DNA of 64,000 bases from the NCBI RefSeq assembly GCF_900537065.1, contig NZ_UNRC01000001.1, positions 310,001 to 374,000 on the forward strand, written 5' to 3'. Every line of letters starts with the position of its first letter. The first letter of the stretch is position 1. The DNA is from Sphingorhabdus sp. Alg239-R122. GTDB lineage: Bacteria; Pseudomonadota; Alphaproteobacteria; Sphingomonadales; Sphingomonadaceae. Both the position numbers and the translations under genes were made by a program. Below are positions 25,453-34,006 of the stretch, in pieces. The notes under the pieces are model-generated. The model ran no database searches and had not been told where the DNA came from. It saw nothing but the letters and a program-made list of their open reading frames with translations.

Positions 25453-28400
25453 CTAATCCAGCTTTTGTGCCGCCAGCAATTTTTCGGGCAGAGTGAACAT
25501 ATGTGGCCTCTGTGTATATAATATACCTGCCGACACGGTACGGCCGGGGTAAATCTGCCGCAACACCGCTGCATAGGCCGCCATTTGCCGGATATAAGCC
25601 ACAGGAATTTTTTCAAGTAATACAGGCGGGTATCGTGACGTTTTGAAGTCAGCTACGAAGATATGATCGTCATTGACTAACAGCCGGTCGACTGTTCCTG
25701 AAACAACACGCTCTCCCACGCATGCGGCCAGCGGCACTTCCGCGAGCGCCTCAGGCCCGAACAGCCCTGCCCATTCGCCATCGCGCACCACCGACAGCAC
25801 ATTGTCCACCATATCCCGGCGTTGCTGTGCGTCGGCAATCCGTCCCTGTTTCTCCAGCCACGCAAGTGCCGCAGCTTCGCGTTCATCATCGGGCAATTCA
25901 GGCAGGCGCTCAAACAGGCTGTGCAGCATCCGCCCGCGTTCCATTGCGGCCCGGTCCGCCTGCTCCATAACGGGTGGATCGGCGGCGTCATCGCGCATCG
26001 CCGACGGCACCAACGGACGGGGCGGCTGCCCCGGATCGGCCGCAGGCTGCATTACCCAATCGGGCAAGACGACCTCTGGGGCCATTGTCTTGCCTTGTGC
26101 ATCCCCTGCTTGCACCTCGCTTTGTGCATTTTCGGCCACATTGGCCGCCGCGACGTAATGATGCGCACCCAGCCAGATATCATCCGCCGCCTGCTCTTCG
26201 CCCAGCCTCGCAAATGTGTCCTGTATTTTCGCGTACCAGCTATTGGCCGGAATGGCATCGCCGCGCCCGCTTTGCGCACCCACCATATATAGCCGCTCCT
26301 CCGCACGCGTCATCGCAACGTAAAGCAGCCGCCAATGTTCGGCCATGTCGCTCGCCTGCGATGCCGCATAGGCTTCCCCCGGCGGTCCCAGCATTTCTGT
26401 CTTGCGCAAGCCAAAAACAGGCAACTCCCGCACACCATCAATTTTCCAGCCAAAGCTGCGGTCGGGCGTCGCCGCCGGGTCGGTGCAGCAATCAGCAAGT
26501 ATGACGACCGGTGCCTGCAATCCCTTGGCCCCATGCACCGTCATCACGCGCAGTTCATCCGCCGTATCGCTGACCTCACGCTTGATTTCCTCGTCCGAAC
26601 TTTCAAACCAGTGCAGGAATTGCTGCAAACCCGGCACATGGTTTTTTTCATAATCCAGCGCAGCGTTCAGCAACTCGTCAAGCGGATCAATGACTTCACG
26701 GCCAAGCCGCGCGATCAGCTTTGCCCGCGCGCCAATTTCTCCCGTTAATATCCATTCCAGGAACTGGTACGGCGTGGTGTAATCGGCGCGCTGCAATATC
26801 GCATGCAATACTGTCAGTTCTGCAGCATCCACAGTGTCGCGCAAATGGCTCCATAAACCTGCATGTTTGTCCCGATAAGCGCGTTCGAGCAGCTGTTCCT
26901 GCGTCCAGCCCATAATCGGTGAAACCAGCAGGTTGGCAAGATTAAGATCATCATGTGGCTGCAAGGCAAACCGTACCGCAGCGAGCAGGTCCTGCACGCC
27001 CAGCGGTTGGCCAAGGCGTAGCCGGTCAATACCGGCCACCGGAATATCACGCGCATAAAGCCGCGCAACAATGAGCGCCGCCAGATCGGTACGCCGGCGC
27101 ACCAGCACCATGAAATCACCGGGCCGCGCCCAGCGTTTTTCCTTGTGCAGCCACAGCCCATTTTTCAGCCAGACGGCAATCTGCCGTGCCAACCTGTCCG
27201 CCAGAAGGCGATTGGGCTTGGACAGCCATTGTTCCGCATCATTGCCAATATCGCGCCCATCATCGCTGTCATCCGCCGCCGAAACCGCATTCCATAAAGT
27301 CACCTGTCCGGGGCGGTCATCGCCCGCATGACGCGGCGGATCTTCTGGCAGGTTCAGCGAGGCGGGTTCAATCACCGAAATCGCGGTATCGACAAAATCA
27401 AGTATCGGCTGAGCCGAGCGGAAACTGTGCGCCAATGTGAGATCGGAGAGCCGCATGTCCGATCCTTTTGCGGCATCGCGGAAATGCCGCCGCGCCCATT
27501 CATAGTTGAGCGGGCTTGTCCCCTGAAACCCGAAGATCGCCTGTTTGAAGTCGCCCACGGTGAACAGGGTGCGGATACGCCCTTCCTTAGCCCCTTCCCC
27601 TGCAAAAAAATCACCCGCCAGGCTTTCGACAATCCGCCATTGCCTCAGATTAGTGTCCTGCGCTTCATCAATCAGGATATGGTCGAACTGCCGGTCAAGC
27701 TTGTAGCGGATCCAGTCCGCCATGCCGCTTTCGGACAAAAGGCCTGCCGCAATGCGGATTAGGTCGTCAAAATCAACCACCGCTTCACGCTGCTTGGCGT
27801 GCCTGTACGCAAAGGCAAAGGCGCGCCCAGCCTCGAGCGCACGGGAGAATATATCGGCCAGTTCAATAAGCGCGCGTTTTTCGGCAATGGCGATCAGTGC
27901 AGTGACTATATCATGCGCTTGCACATCATAATCGGGGTTGGCTTTCAGTAATCCTGCCGAAGTCTTACGCGGTGTGCCCGCCTGGGTCAGGAAAACGCTC
28001 AGCACCGCATCAAGCCCTGCAAGCCGCTCAGATGGTGAAGTGGCGGTCCAGTGGTGGATTTTGTCCGCCGCTGCAATCCCGGTTTTCGTACCCCATGCCA
28101 TATTGTCCGCAGCTAGCGCTTTTAACGCCTCCACATCCAGCGCCGCATCGCTGCACATCTCGGCAAGGCCGCCACCATCCTCGGCCCGGTCCAGTCCGAA
28201 CAGCGCATTGACGCGCGGGGGCAGGTCACCAATCCATGCGTCCTGCCCCTGCCAGATATCGACCGCACCCGCACAGCGCAGCAGGAATTTCTCGCTTGCA
28301 TCCTCGCCCATGCGCACGCTGAGCATGGCGATATTGTCGAGCAACCGCTGGTCGCCATTCGCTTCGGCTTCGGCCAGCATGTCCACCAGCGCTGCACGCA

Positions 28401-28878
28401 CCAGCAGTTTCTGGTCACGTTCCTCCATGGCTTTGAACCCAGGCACAATGTCCGCTTCAAGTGGGAAAGCGGCAAGCAGTGTCTGGCAGAAGCTATGGAT
28501 TGTCTGGATACGCAGTCCCCCGCCCGGTGCATCCAGCACGGTCGCGAATAATGTACGCGCATGGGCCAGCGCCTCGGGTCCAAAAGGTGCCCCAATGGCG
28601 CGCAGGTCAGCGGCAAGCTGCGCATCGTCCATCTGCACCCAACTGGCGAGCACGGCGTTGATGCGGTTCGCCATTTCGGTGGCCCCTGCCTTGGTAAAAG
28701 TCAGGCACAGTATATGTTCAGGCTTGATATGGGGCCGCAGCAGCAGGCGGAAAACGCGTGCAGACAATACCTGTGTCTTACCCGTACCGGCAGATGCGCT
28801 TAGCCAGATACTTTCGCTGGGTGCCACCGCCTTTTCCTGATTATCCAGCAGGGGAAATATCTTGCCGCTGCCGCTCAT
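25453..28878 (-). CDS. addA: Double-strand break repair helicase-nuclease AddA
   Basis: 1141 residues. A UvrD-like helicase core begins with Walker A ASAGTGKTQVLSARVFRLLL, followed by LCLTFTKAGATEMANRI, LIDEAQDTN, VGDFKQAIFGFQG and RVMTVHGAKGLQAPVVILAD. The C-terminal RecB-type nuclease domain has GTVDRLL and VADFKTSR. With AddB it resects broken DNA ends for RecA loading. It overlaps the addB stop by four bases (ATGA), so it is translationally coupled as the last gene of the divL-to-addA operon. Confidence 0.95.
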   Translation of the reverse strand: MSGSGKIFPLLDNQEKAVAPSESIWLSASAGTGKTQVLSARVFRLLLRPHIKPEHILCLTFTKAGATEMANRINAVLASWVQMDDAQLAADLRAIGAPFGPEALAHARTLFATVLDAPGGGLRIQTIHSFCQTLLAAFPLEADIVPGFKAMEERDQKLLVRAALVDMLAEAEANGDQRLLDNIAMLSVRMGEDASEKFLLRCAGAVDIWQGQDAWIGDLPPRVNALFGLDRAEDGGGLAEMCSDAALDVEALKALAADNMAWGTKTGIAAADKIHHWTATSPSERLAGLDAVLSVFLTQAGTPRKTSAGLLKANPDYDVQAHDIVTALIAIAEKRALIELADIFSRALEAGRAFAFAYRHAKQREAVVDFDDLIRIAAGLLSESGMADWIRYKLDRQFDHILIDEAQDTNLRQWRIVESLAGDFFAGEGAKEGRIRTLFTVGDFKQAIFGFQGTSPLNYEWARRHFRDAAKGSDMRLSDLTLAHSFRSAQPILDFVDTAISVIEPASLNLPEDPPRHAGDDRPGQVTLWNAVSAADDSDDGRDIGNDAEQWLSKPNRLLADRLARQIAVWLKNGLWLHKEKRWARPGDFMVLVRRRTDLAALIVARLYARDIPVAGIDRLRLGQPLGVQDLLAAVRFALQPHDDLNLANLLVSPIMGWTQEQLLERAYRDKHAGLWSHLRDTVDAAELTVLHAILQRADYTTPYQFLEWILTGEIGARAKLIARLGREVIDPLDELLNAALDYEKNHVPGLQQFLHWFESSDEEIKREVSDTADELRVMTVHGAKGLQAPVVILADCCTDPAATPDRSFGWKIDGVRELPVFGLRKTEMLGPPGEAYAASQASDMAEHWRLLYVAMTRAEERLYMVGAQSGRGDAIPANSWYAKIQDTFARLGEEQAADDIWLGAHHYVAAANVAENAQSEVQAGDAQGKTMAPEVVLPDWVMQPAADPGQPPRPLVPSAMRDDAADPPVMEQADRAAMERGRMLHSLFERLPELPDDEREAAALAWLEKQGRIADAQQRRDMVDNVLSVVRDGEWAGLFGPEALAEVPLAACVGERVVSGTVDRLLVNDDHIFVADFKTSRYPPVLLEKIPVAYIRQMAAYAAVLRQIYPGRTVSAGILYTQRPHMFTLPEKLLAAQKLD

Positions 28879-31874
28879 GTTTCCTCATCCGTAACCAGGC
28901 GGCCATACCATTCATCAAGCCGCATTAACTGGTCATAATCATTGTAGCTTGGCAGATCGGGGTTGAGTTTTGCCGTGAAAGGTTCTGCACCCAGTAGCCA
29001 GCGGTCAATCGCATCGATCAGATATTCTTCGGTTTTCTGTATGAATTCCTCACGCAGCAGGCCCGTGCGTTTGCGGCTTTCCTTGATGGGTTCGTCCCGG
29101 TAACCAAAACCGCCTGCTTTGTTCTTCGCCAGTGACCAATATTCAAACGCCTGCGGATCGCCCGATATGCCCTTAAAACCGCTGCGCTCCGCTATCATGC
29201 CCAGCAGGCCAAGCTGCAGCGCAAACCCTGCCTCAACCTGCGAACCGCTGGGTGGACTCCCGGTTTTATAATCGATAATGGCAAGTTTTTTGCCATCTGC
29301 GAGGCGGTCTATCCGGTCGACCTTACCCGATATGCGCACACCTTTGACAGTCATGTCACCCCAAATTTCCGCTACACACACTTCGCGGCCTTCTACCATT
29401 AAACGCTGTGTTTCCTCGGCAATCCAGTGGATCGCCGCCATCAGGCGCGGCCGCCACAATGTACGCAGCAGCGCATTGGCAGAACCCGACATCAGCAATG
29501 CCTCCGCCCGCGCGACAAGCTTGACAGGATCAAGCCCATCCTCTTTTTTCCATGCTTCGAGTATCTCGTGCACCGCGCTACCGCGCCATGCCGGACTAGG
29601 TGGCGCATCGACCATGTCCAGCGCGGCAAGGTGCAATATCTTGCGCGCATAAAATGCAAACGGGTCGGCGCGCAGCCGGTCAAGATCAGTGACAGCGATA
29701 TCAACGCGCCGCTGCGCCGCACCGGGCATGGGTCTGGGCTGTTCCATACGGCTCGCGGGCAATTGACGGTCAAGCGCACGGGCCAGATGCAGCGCCTCTT
29801 CGTCCATCTGCAACCGTGTACCCGACATCGCCTGTAAACGCAGGAAAAAGCGCGAGGCCACGGCAGGACCAGAGGCCTCGCGCCGTGCCCGAGTCAGAAT
29901 AACGTGCGGTGCACCCATCGCACCGGCCAGGTCATGCGCAGCAAGCCCAATGCGGAATTCAGGCGGCGCAAGGCCAATTTCACGGGCAATACGCGGCGAA
30001 AGCAACGGATCAATATCAGGTGTCTGCGGCCAGTTCCCCTCATTCAAGCCGCCGCAGATGACAAGGTCTGCCTGTTGCAGCCGCGCTTCCAGCAGGCCGT
30101 AAATCGCGACATGAGGGTGCTTGCCATAGGCAGGGCGGATCGCGGTTTCATCGGTGAAACTGCGTAAAATAGCTGGCCCATATCTGGGTTCCATGGCAAG
30201 TTTCACCTGTGCCGCCTCGGCCTCTATTTCGCTCAGCATATCAGCAGCTCCGCGCCCGGCCACACCCGACCATATCCGCGTCCCGCAAAGCGCCGTGGCG
30301 GTGTCCCGTAGCGCAGAGAGATAGTCGCTAAGCTGCGTTCCACCCGCCTTGCCGAGCACGATGACGGGTTGCATCAATTCCTCTACGCTGTCCAACCATG
30401 CCAGCAATTCTTCGCGTGCCTTAGCATCAGGCAGAGCGCGCTTGGCATCAGTGATAGCCTGACGCAGCGCTGCAAACCCGCCAGTGCGACGCGGACCTCG
30501 CAACGCAAGGTCGAACCTGCGCACCTGCCGCAGCCACTGCGCACGATCATCGCCAGACTGCACGAGCGGATGCTTGAACAGACCCAGCAGAGATACAGGC
30601 GCGAAATCCTCGCTGATGCATTCGGCCAGCGTAATGAGCAGGACGCCTTCAGGCACAACCGACAGCGCCTGCCCTGCACTGTCATCGGCATCGATATTCC
30701 ACCGTTTCAGATGCGCAGATACACGCGCTGCAAGTTGCCGGTCTGGCGTCACCACCGCGATCCGGTCTCCCTTTACTTCAAGCGCTTCACGTACGCGAAT
30801 AGAGATGGCAAGCGCCTCTTCCTCAGGATTGGCGGCTTCGATCACTTTAAGCTGGCTGACACTGCGCGCACGGGCATCTAGGCCGCGCCAATGACTGCTT
30901 TCCTCGGCGGGCAGGAAAATATTGCTAATGACATGCGCACGCTGTGCGGGTGCATCGCTCTGGCCTGAACGAGCCCAACGCATCACTTCATCGCGGTTCA
31001 CTCCCATGCGGTGCAGCAGCAGTTTAAGATGGTATTGCGGGTGCGTCACTACACCCACCGCAGGACGGGGTACATCGGGGCCGAATTCAACCGGCTCCAG
31101 CGTATCCCAGATATCATTATCCAGCGCCAGATCCAGATCGGGCAGCACCACCATCCCGTGCCGCATAAAAGCGATGGTTTTCTGGAGCGTTGCGATGGCC
31201 GGTGCAGCGGTGGTAATGCCAACCGCGATGATGGGGTACTGTGCCGGCTGCGTGTCCCATTTCCGCGCCGCGTGACGCAGCAGCCGGTTCCGCCTGTCCG
31301 CCGCATCGATCATACCAAGCGATGCGAGTTTTTTTTGCCAAGCCCCATGCACGCCTTCAAAAAAATTGAGTGATGTTCGCCAGTGATCGGCAAGCTCATC
31401 GGCAATATCTATCTCACCAAGCCGTGCGGGCGGGATCTCCTCGACCAGCAGGCTGTCAATCGTCGCTGCGACTTCACGCGCGAGCCGCAGCTTTTCTGTC
31501 GGTGAAAGCTCACCCTTCAGCAAATGCCCCGCCTCACCAATAATTTCGGTGAGCGCAAACAGTCTTTGCACAGGTTCCACCGCGGGCGGGATATCAGGCC
31601 CAGCGCCTATATTGTCGAGCGCACTGCCAAGTGACTCAGCAAGATCAATATCACCCACTGCCACCATGCGCGGCAGCAGCAACCCCTGTTCCGCCTGCCG
31701 CACAAATGCCTCTGTAATGGCGCGACCCGCGCGCTGGTTCGGCACCAGCAAGGTCAGGCGGGCAAGCTCACCCGTTTCCTTGCCAAACCGCGCGATAAGG
31801 CCCGTGGCAAGCGCATCGGCAAATCCCCGGTGTGCCGGAATGGAATAGACAGAAGCGCGGGTGCCATCAGCCAC
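28875..31874 (-). CDS. addB: Double-strand break repair protein AddB
   Basis: 999 residues, starting with GTG at 31874 and overlapping the murU stop by eight bases. The N-terminal part is a degenerate helicase fold (LLVPNQRAGRAITEAF). The C-terminal nuclease domain has GKVDRIDRL and AIIDYKTGSPP, the RecB-type catalytic residues. I did not find the four-Cys iron-sulfur staple of the Bacillus form; that matches the alphaproteobacterial AddB subtype. It works as a heterodimer with AddA. Confidence 0.92.
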   Translation of the reverse strand: MADGTRASVYSIPAHRGFADALATGLIARFGKETGELARLTLLVPNQRAGRAITEAFVRQAEQGLLLPRMVAVGDIDLAESLGSALDNIGAGPDIPPAVEPVQRLFALTEIIGEAGHLLKGELSPTEKLRLAREVAATIDSLLVEEIPPARLGEIDIADELADHWRTSLNFFEGVHGAWQKKLASLGMIDAADRRNRLLRHAARKWDTQPAQYPIIAVGITTAAPAIATLQKTIAFMRHGMVVLPDLDLALDNDIWDTLEPVEFGPDVPRPAVGVVTHPQYHLKLLLHRMGVNRDEVMRWARSGQSDAPAQRAHVISNIFLPAEESSHWRGLDARARSVSQLKVIEAANPEEEALAISIRVREALEVKGDRIAVVTPDRQLAARVSAHLKRWNIDADDSAGQALSVVPEGVLLITLAECISEDFAPVSLLGLFKHPLVQSGDDRAQWLRQVRRFDLALRGPRRTGGFAALRQAITDAKRALPDAKAREELLAWLDSVEELMQPVIVLGKAGGTQLSDYLSALRDTATALCGTRIWSGVAGRGAADMLSEIEAEAAQVKLAMEPRYGPAILRSFTDETAIRPAYGKHPHVAIYGLLEARLQQADLVICGGLNEGNWPQTPDIDPLLSPRIAREIGLAPPEFRIGLAAHDLAGAMGAPHVILTRARREASGPAVASRFFLRLQAMSGTRLQMDEEALHLARALDRQLPASRMEQPRPMPGAAQRRVDIAVTDLDRLRADPFAFYARKILHLAALDMVDAPPSPAWRGSAVHEILEAWKKEDGLDPVKLVARAEALLMSGSANALLRTLWRPRLMAAIHWIAEETQRLMVEGREVCVAEIWGDMTVKGVRISGKVDRIDRLADGKKLAIIDYKTGSPPSGSQVEAGFALQLGLLGMIAERSGFKGISGDPQAFEYWSLAKNKAGGFGYRDEPIKESRKRTGLLREEFIQKTEEYLIDAIDRWLLGAEPFTAKLNPDLPSYNDYDQLMRLDEWYGRLVTDEET

Positions 31875-32583
31875 CGCGCAGAAATTCCTCAGTGGGCTTC
31901 AGCGCGGCCGGGGTACCAACATCAAACCAGAAACTCTGATGCACCACACCGTGGAGACGCCCCTCGGCAATGGCGCGGTCCCAGAATATGTTGGTCGAAA
32001 ACTTATCCTGCGGCGGATCGACAATAAACTTTTTGGACATAAGCTGAATACCGGTAAACACGAATGGGGCAACTTTACGCGGTATACGCCGCGATAATCT
32101 GCCATCATTGCCAAGCACGAAATCGCCCTGGCCCTTATAATTATGCGCCCTCTGGTGAGGAACCAGCAATAACAAAGCATCCATCCTGTCCGCGTCCCAA
32201 TGTTCACTCAGCTGTGCAAATACGTTTTGCGGGCCATCAAGCCAGACATTGTCCGAATTCAGACAGAAAAACGGATCATCCTCAATCAGCGGCAGTGCCT
32301 TGATGAGGCCGCCACCGGTCTCGAGCAATTGCTCGCGCTCGTCGGAAATCCTGATATCCATCGGATAGGACAACCCTTCCAGATGTGCCTCAAGCGAATC
32401 CGCCAGATAATGGACATTGACGACAACATTGCAGATACCCGCATCCCACAATTTATCGAAACAGTGATCGATCAGCGGTTTGCCTGCCAGATGGACCAGC
32501 GGCTTTGGCCGGGTCGCGGTGAGCGGACGCATCCGTTTGCCCATGCCGGCAGCCATTACCATCGCCGTTTTCGATACCATCAT
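31867..32583 (-). CDS. murU: N-acetylmuramate alpha-1-phosphate uridylyltransferase (MurU-like)
   Basis: 238 residues with the nucleotidyltransferase signature MVMAAGMGKRMRPLTATRPKPLVHLAGKPLI, then NVHYLAD and DERE-like ISDEREQLLETGGG, LNSDNVW. In Pseudomonas and Caulobacter, MurU makes UDP-MurNAc from MurNAc-1-phosphate produced by AmgK, a recycling route that bypasses MurA and fosfomycin. Adjacency to an AmgK-like kinase with a four-base overlap supports this assignment over the general hexose-1-phosphate class. Confidence 0.85.
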   Translation of the reverse strand: MMVSKTAMVMAAGMGKRMRPLTATRPKPLVHLAGKPLIDHCFDKLWDAGICNVVVNVHYLADSLEAHLEGLSYPMDIRISDEREQLLETGGGLIKALPLIEDDPFFCLNSDNVWLDGPQNVFAQLSEHWDADRMDALLLLVPHQRAHNYKGQGDFVLGNDGRLSRRIPRKVAPFVFTGIQLMSKKFIVDPPQDKFSTNIFWDRAIAEGRLHGVVHQSFWFDVGTPAALKPTEEFLRGG

Positions 32584-33560
32584 GGCTGAAACTCCCCCCC
32601 CAAAACCTTACCTTGGCCGCGCACTTCAGCAGGAATATTGGTATCAAACCATGCGCGCACTTCCGTCAATGCTGGGTGTGCAAGATCTCGTTCCAGCGCT
32701 TCCCATACGCGCGGGATAAAGGAAAGATAACGCGGCTTGCCGTCACGCTTCCACAGCCGCACAAAAATACCGACAATCTTCAAATTCCGCTGTGCACCCA
32801 AAATGTGATAAGCGGTGCGGAAATCCTCGCTCATGCCAGTATTGTTACAGTAATAATCCAGCATGTCTGCTTCCAGCGCAGGCGCCACATCGCGCCGGGC
32901 ATCCTGTAACAGCGAAACAAGATCATAGGCCGCATGACCGACCAGTGCATCCTGAAAATCGAGCAAACCCTGTCCATTTTCAAGCAGCATGATGTTTTCC
33001 GCATGATAATCACGCAATACGGTCACGCCCGGATCTTGCTGTGCCAAAACAGACTCCAGTGCCCTATTCCAGATATTGGCATAATCACTCGTATCGACCT
33101 GCAGGCCCCGTGCCGGGCAATACCACTCAGTAAACAACGCCAGTTCCTGCTGGTAAAAATCGAGGTCATAGGGCGGGCAATCCGCAGGCGGGCGATCATG
33201 TAGCGCAATCAGCGTATCAATGGCCTCACGGTATACACCGCGTTCGGCATCTTCATTGGCATCAACATATTCACGCATCCGCCGGTCGCCAAAATCTTCG
33301 AGCAGCACTAGCCCTGCTTCGGCATCCGCCGCCAATATATCCGGCGCATTCAGATCATGCGCGCACAGATATTCGGCAATATGTAAAAATGGCTTCGGGT
33401 CTTCATCGGGCGGTGGCGCATCCATCAATATGGCTTTGCCCTGATTGCCATTCACCCGGAAATAACGGCGGCCAGACGCATCTCCATCAATCGGGTCAAG
33501 CACGCTACCCCCCCAATTCGCTTGTTCAAGAAACCTGCCAATATGCTCTGGTATATCCAT
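32580..33560 (-). CDS. amgK: Anomeric MurNAc/GlcNAc kinase (AmgK-like phosphotransferase)
   Basis: 326 residues of the aminoglycoside phosphotransferase (APH) fold: a nucleotide-binding N-lobe (DASGRRYFRV), the catalytic loop VLRDYHAENIMLL and the metal-binding LLDFQDALVGH. AmgK phosphorylates the anomeric hydroxyl of MurNAc and GlcNAc for cell-wall recycling. The pairing with murU is what distinguishes it from other APH-fold kinases. Two bases separate it from tsaE upstream, and its stop overlaps murU by four bases. Confidence 0.85.
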   Translation of the reverse strand: MDIPEHIGRFLEQANWGGSVLDPIDGDASGRRYFRVNGNQGKAILMDAPPPDEDPKPFLHIAEYLCAHDLNAPDILAADAEAGLVLLEDFGDRRMREYVDANEDAERGVYREAIDTLIALHDRPPADCPPYDLDFYQQELALFTEWYCPARGLQVDTSDYANIWNRALESVLAQQDPGVTVLRDYHAENIMLLENGQGLLDFQDALVGHAAYDLVSLLQDARRDVAPALEADMLDYYCNNTGMSEDFRTAYHILGAQRNLKIVGIFVRLWKRDGKPRYLSFIPRVWEALERDLAHPALTEVRAWFDTNIPAEVRGQGKVLGGEFQP

Positions 33561-33562
33561 TC

Positions 33563-34006
33563 CTATGTCAGCCTGTCCGTCCAGTTTTCATTCATTTTCA
33601 CATTAAGGTACCGCCCGCCCTGTTCGGCAAAATCGATGTGAATGGCAAGTGCATTTTCACCCAGTAAATGTGCTGCTTTTTCGGGCCATTCCACAATGAT
33701 AACACCATCCACAGTGGCATCATCCAGCCCAAGCTCATACAGTTCCGCGCTGTTTTCAATGCGGTAAAAATCGGCATGGACGGTGGGAATGCGCGTATCG
33801 GGCGGCGCATAATATTGCACGATAGAAAAACTTGGGCTCGGCACTTCACCGCTGTGCCCCAGGCCCAGCAATATACCGCGTGCCATAGTTGTTTTGCCTG
33901 TACCCAGTTCCCCGTGCAGTTTGATGACATCGCCCACTTGCAATGCCTCACCCAGCTTTTGCCCGAATGCCTGCATCTCGCCTGCATCTTTCACATGCCT
34001 TTTCAT
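33563..34006 (-). CDS. tsaE: tRNA threonylcarbamoyladenosine biosynthesis ATPase TsaE
   Basis: 147 residues with Walker A GELGTGKTTMARGIL, the family SPSFSIVQYY stretch, HADFYRIENSAELYELGLDD and VIIVEWPEKA. TsaE is the ATPase of the TsaBDE complex that adds the threonylcarbamoyl group to A37 of ANN-decoding tRNAs. The ATG overlaps the divL stop by four bases, so it is translated with divL. Confidence 0.94.
   Translation of the reverse strand: MKRHVKDAGEMQAFGQKLGEALQVGDVIKLHGELGTGKTTMARGILLGLGHSGEVPSPSFSIVQYYAPPDTRIPTVHADFYRIENSAELYELGLDDATVDGVIIVEWPEKAAHLLGENALAIHIDFAEQGGRYLNVKMNENWTDRLT

Noticed and set aside
27938-28840. 300-residue plus-strand frame opposite addA
   Set aside because: Low-complexity Ser/Ala-rich translation, as expected from the complement of a helicase gene.
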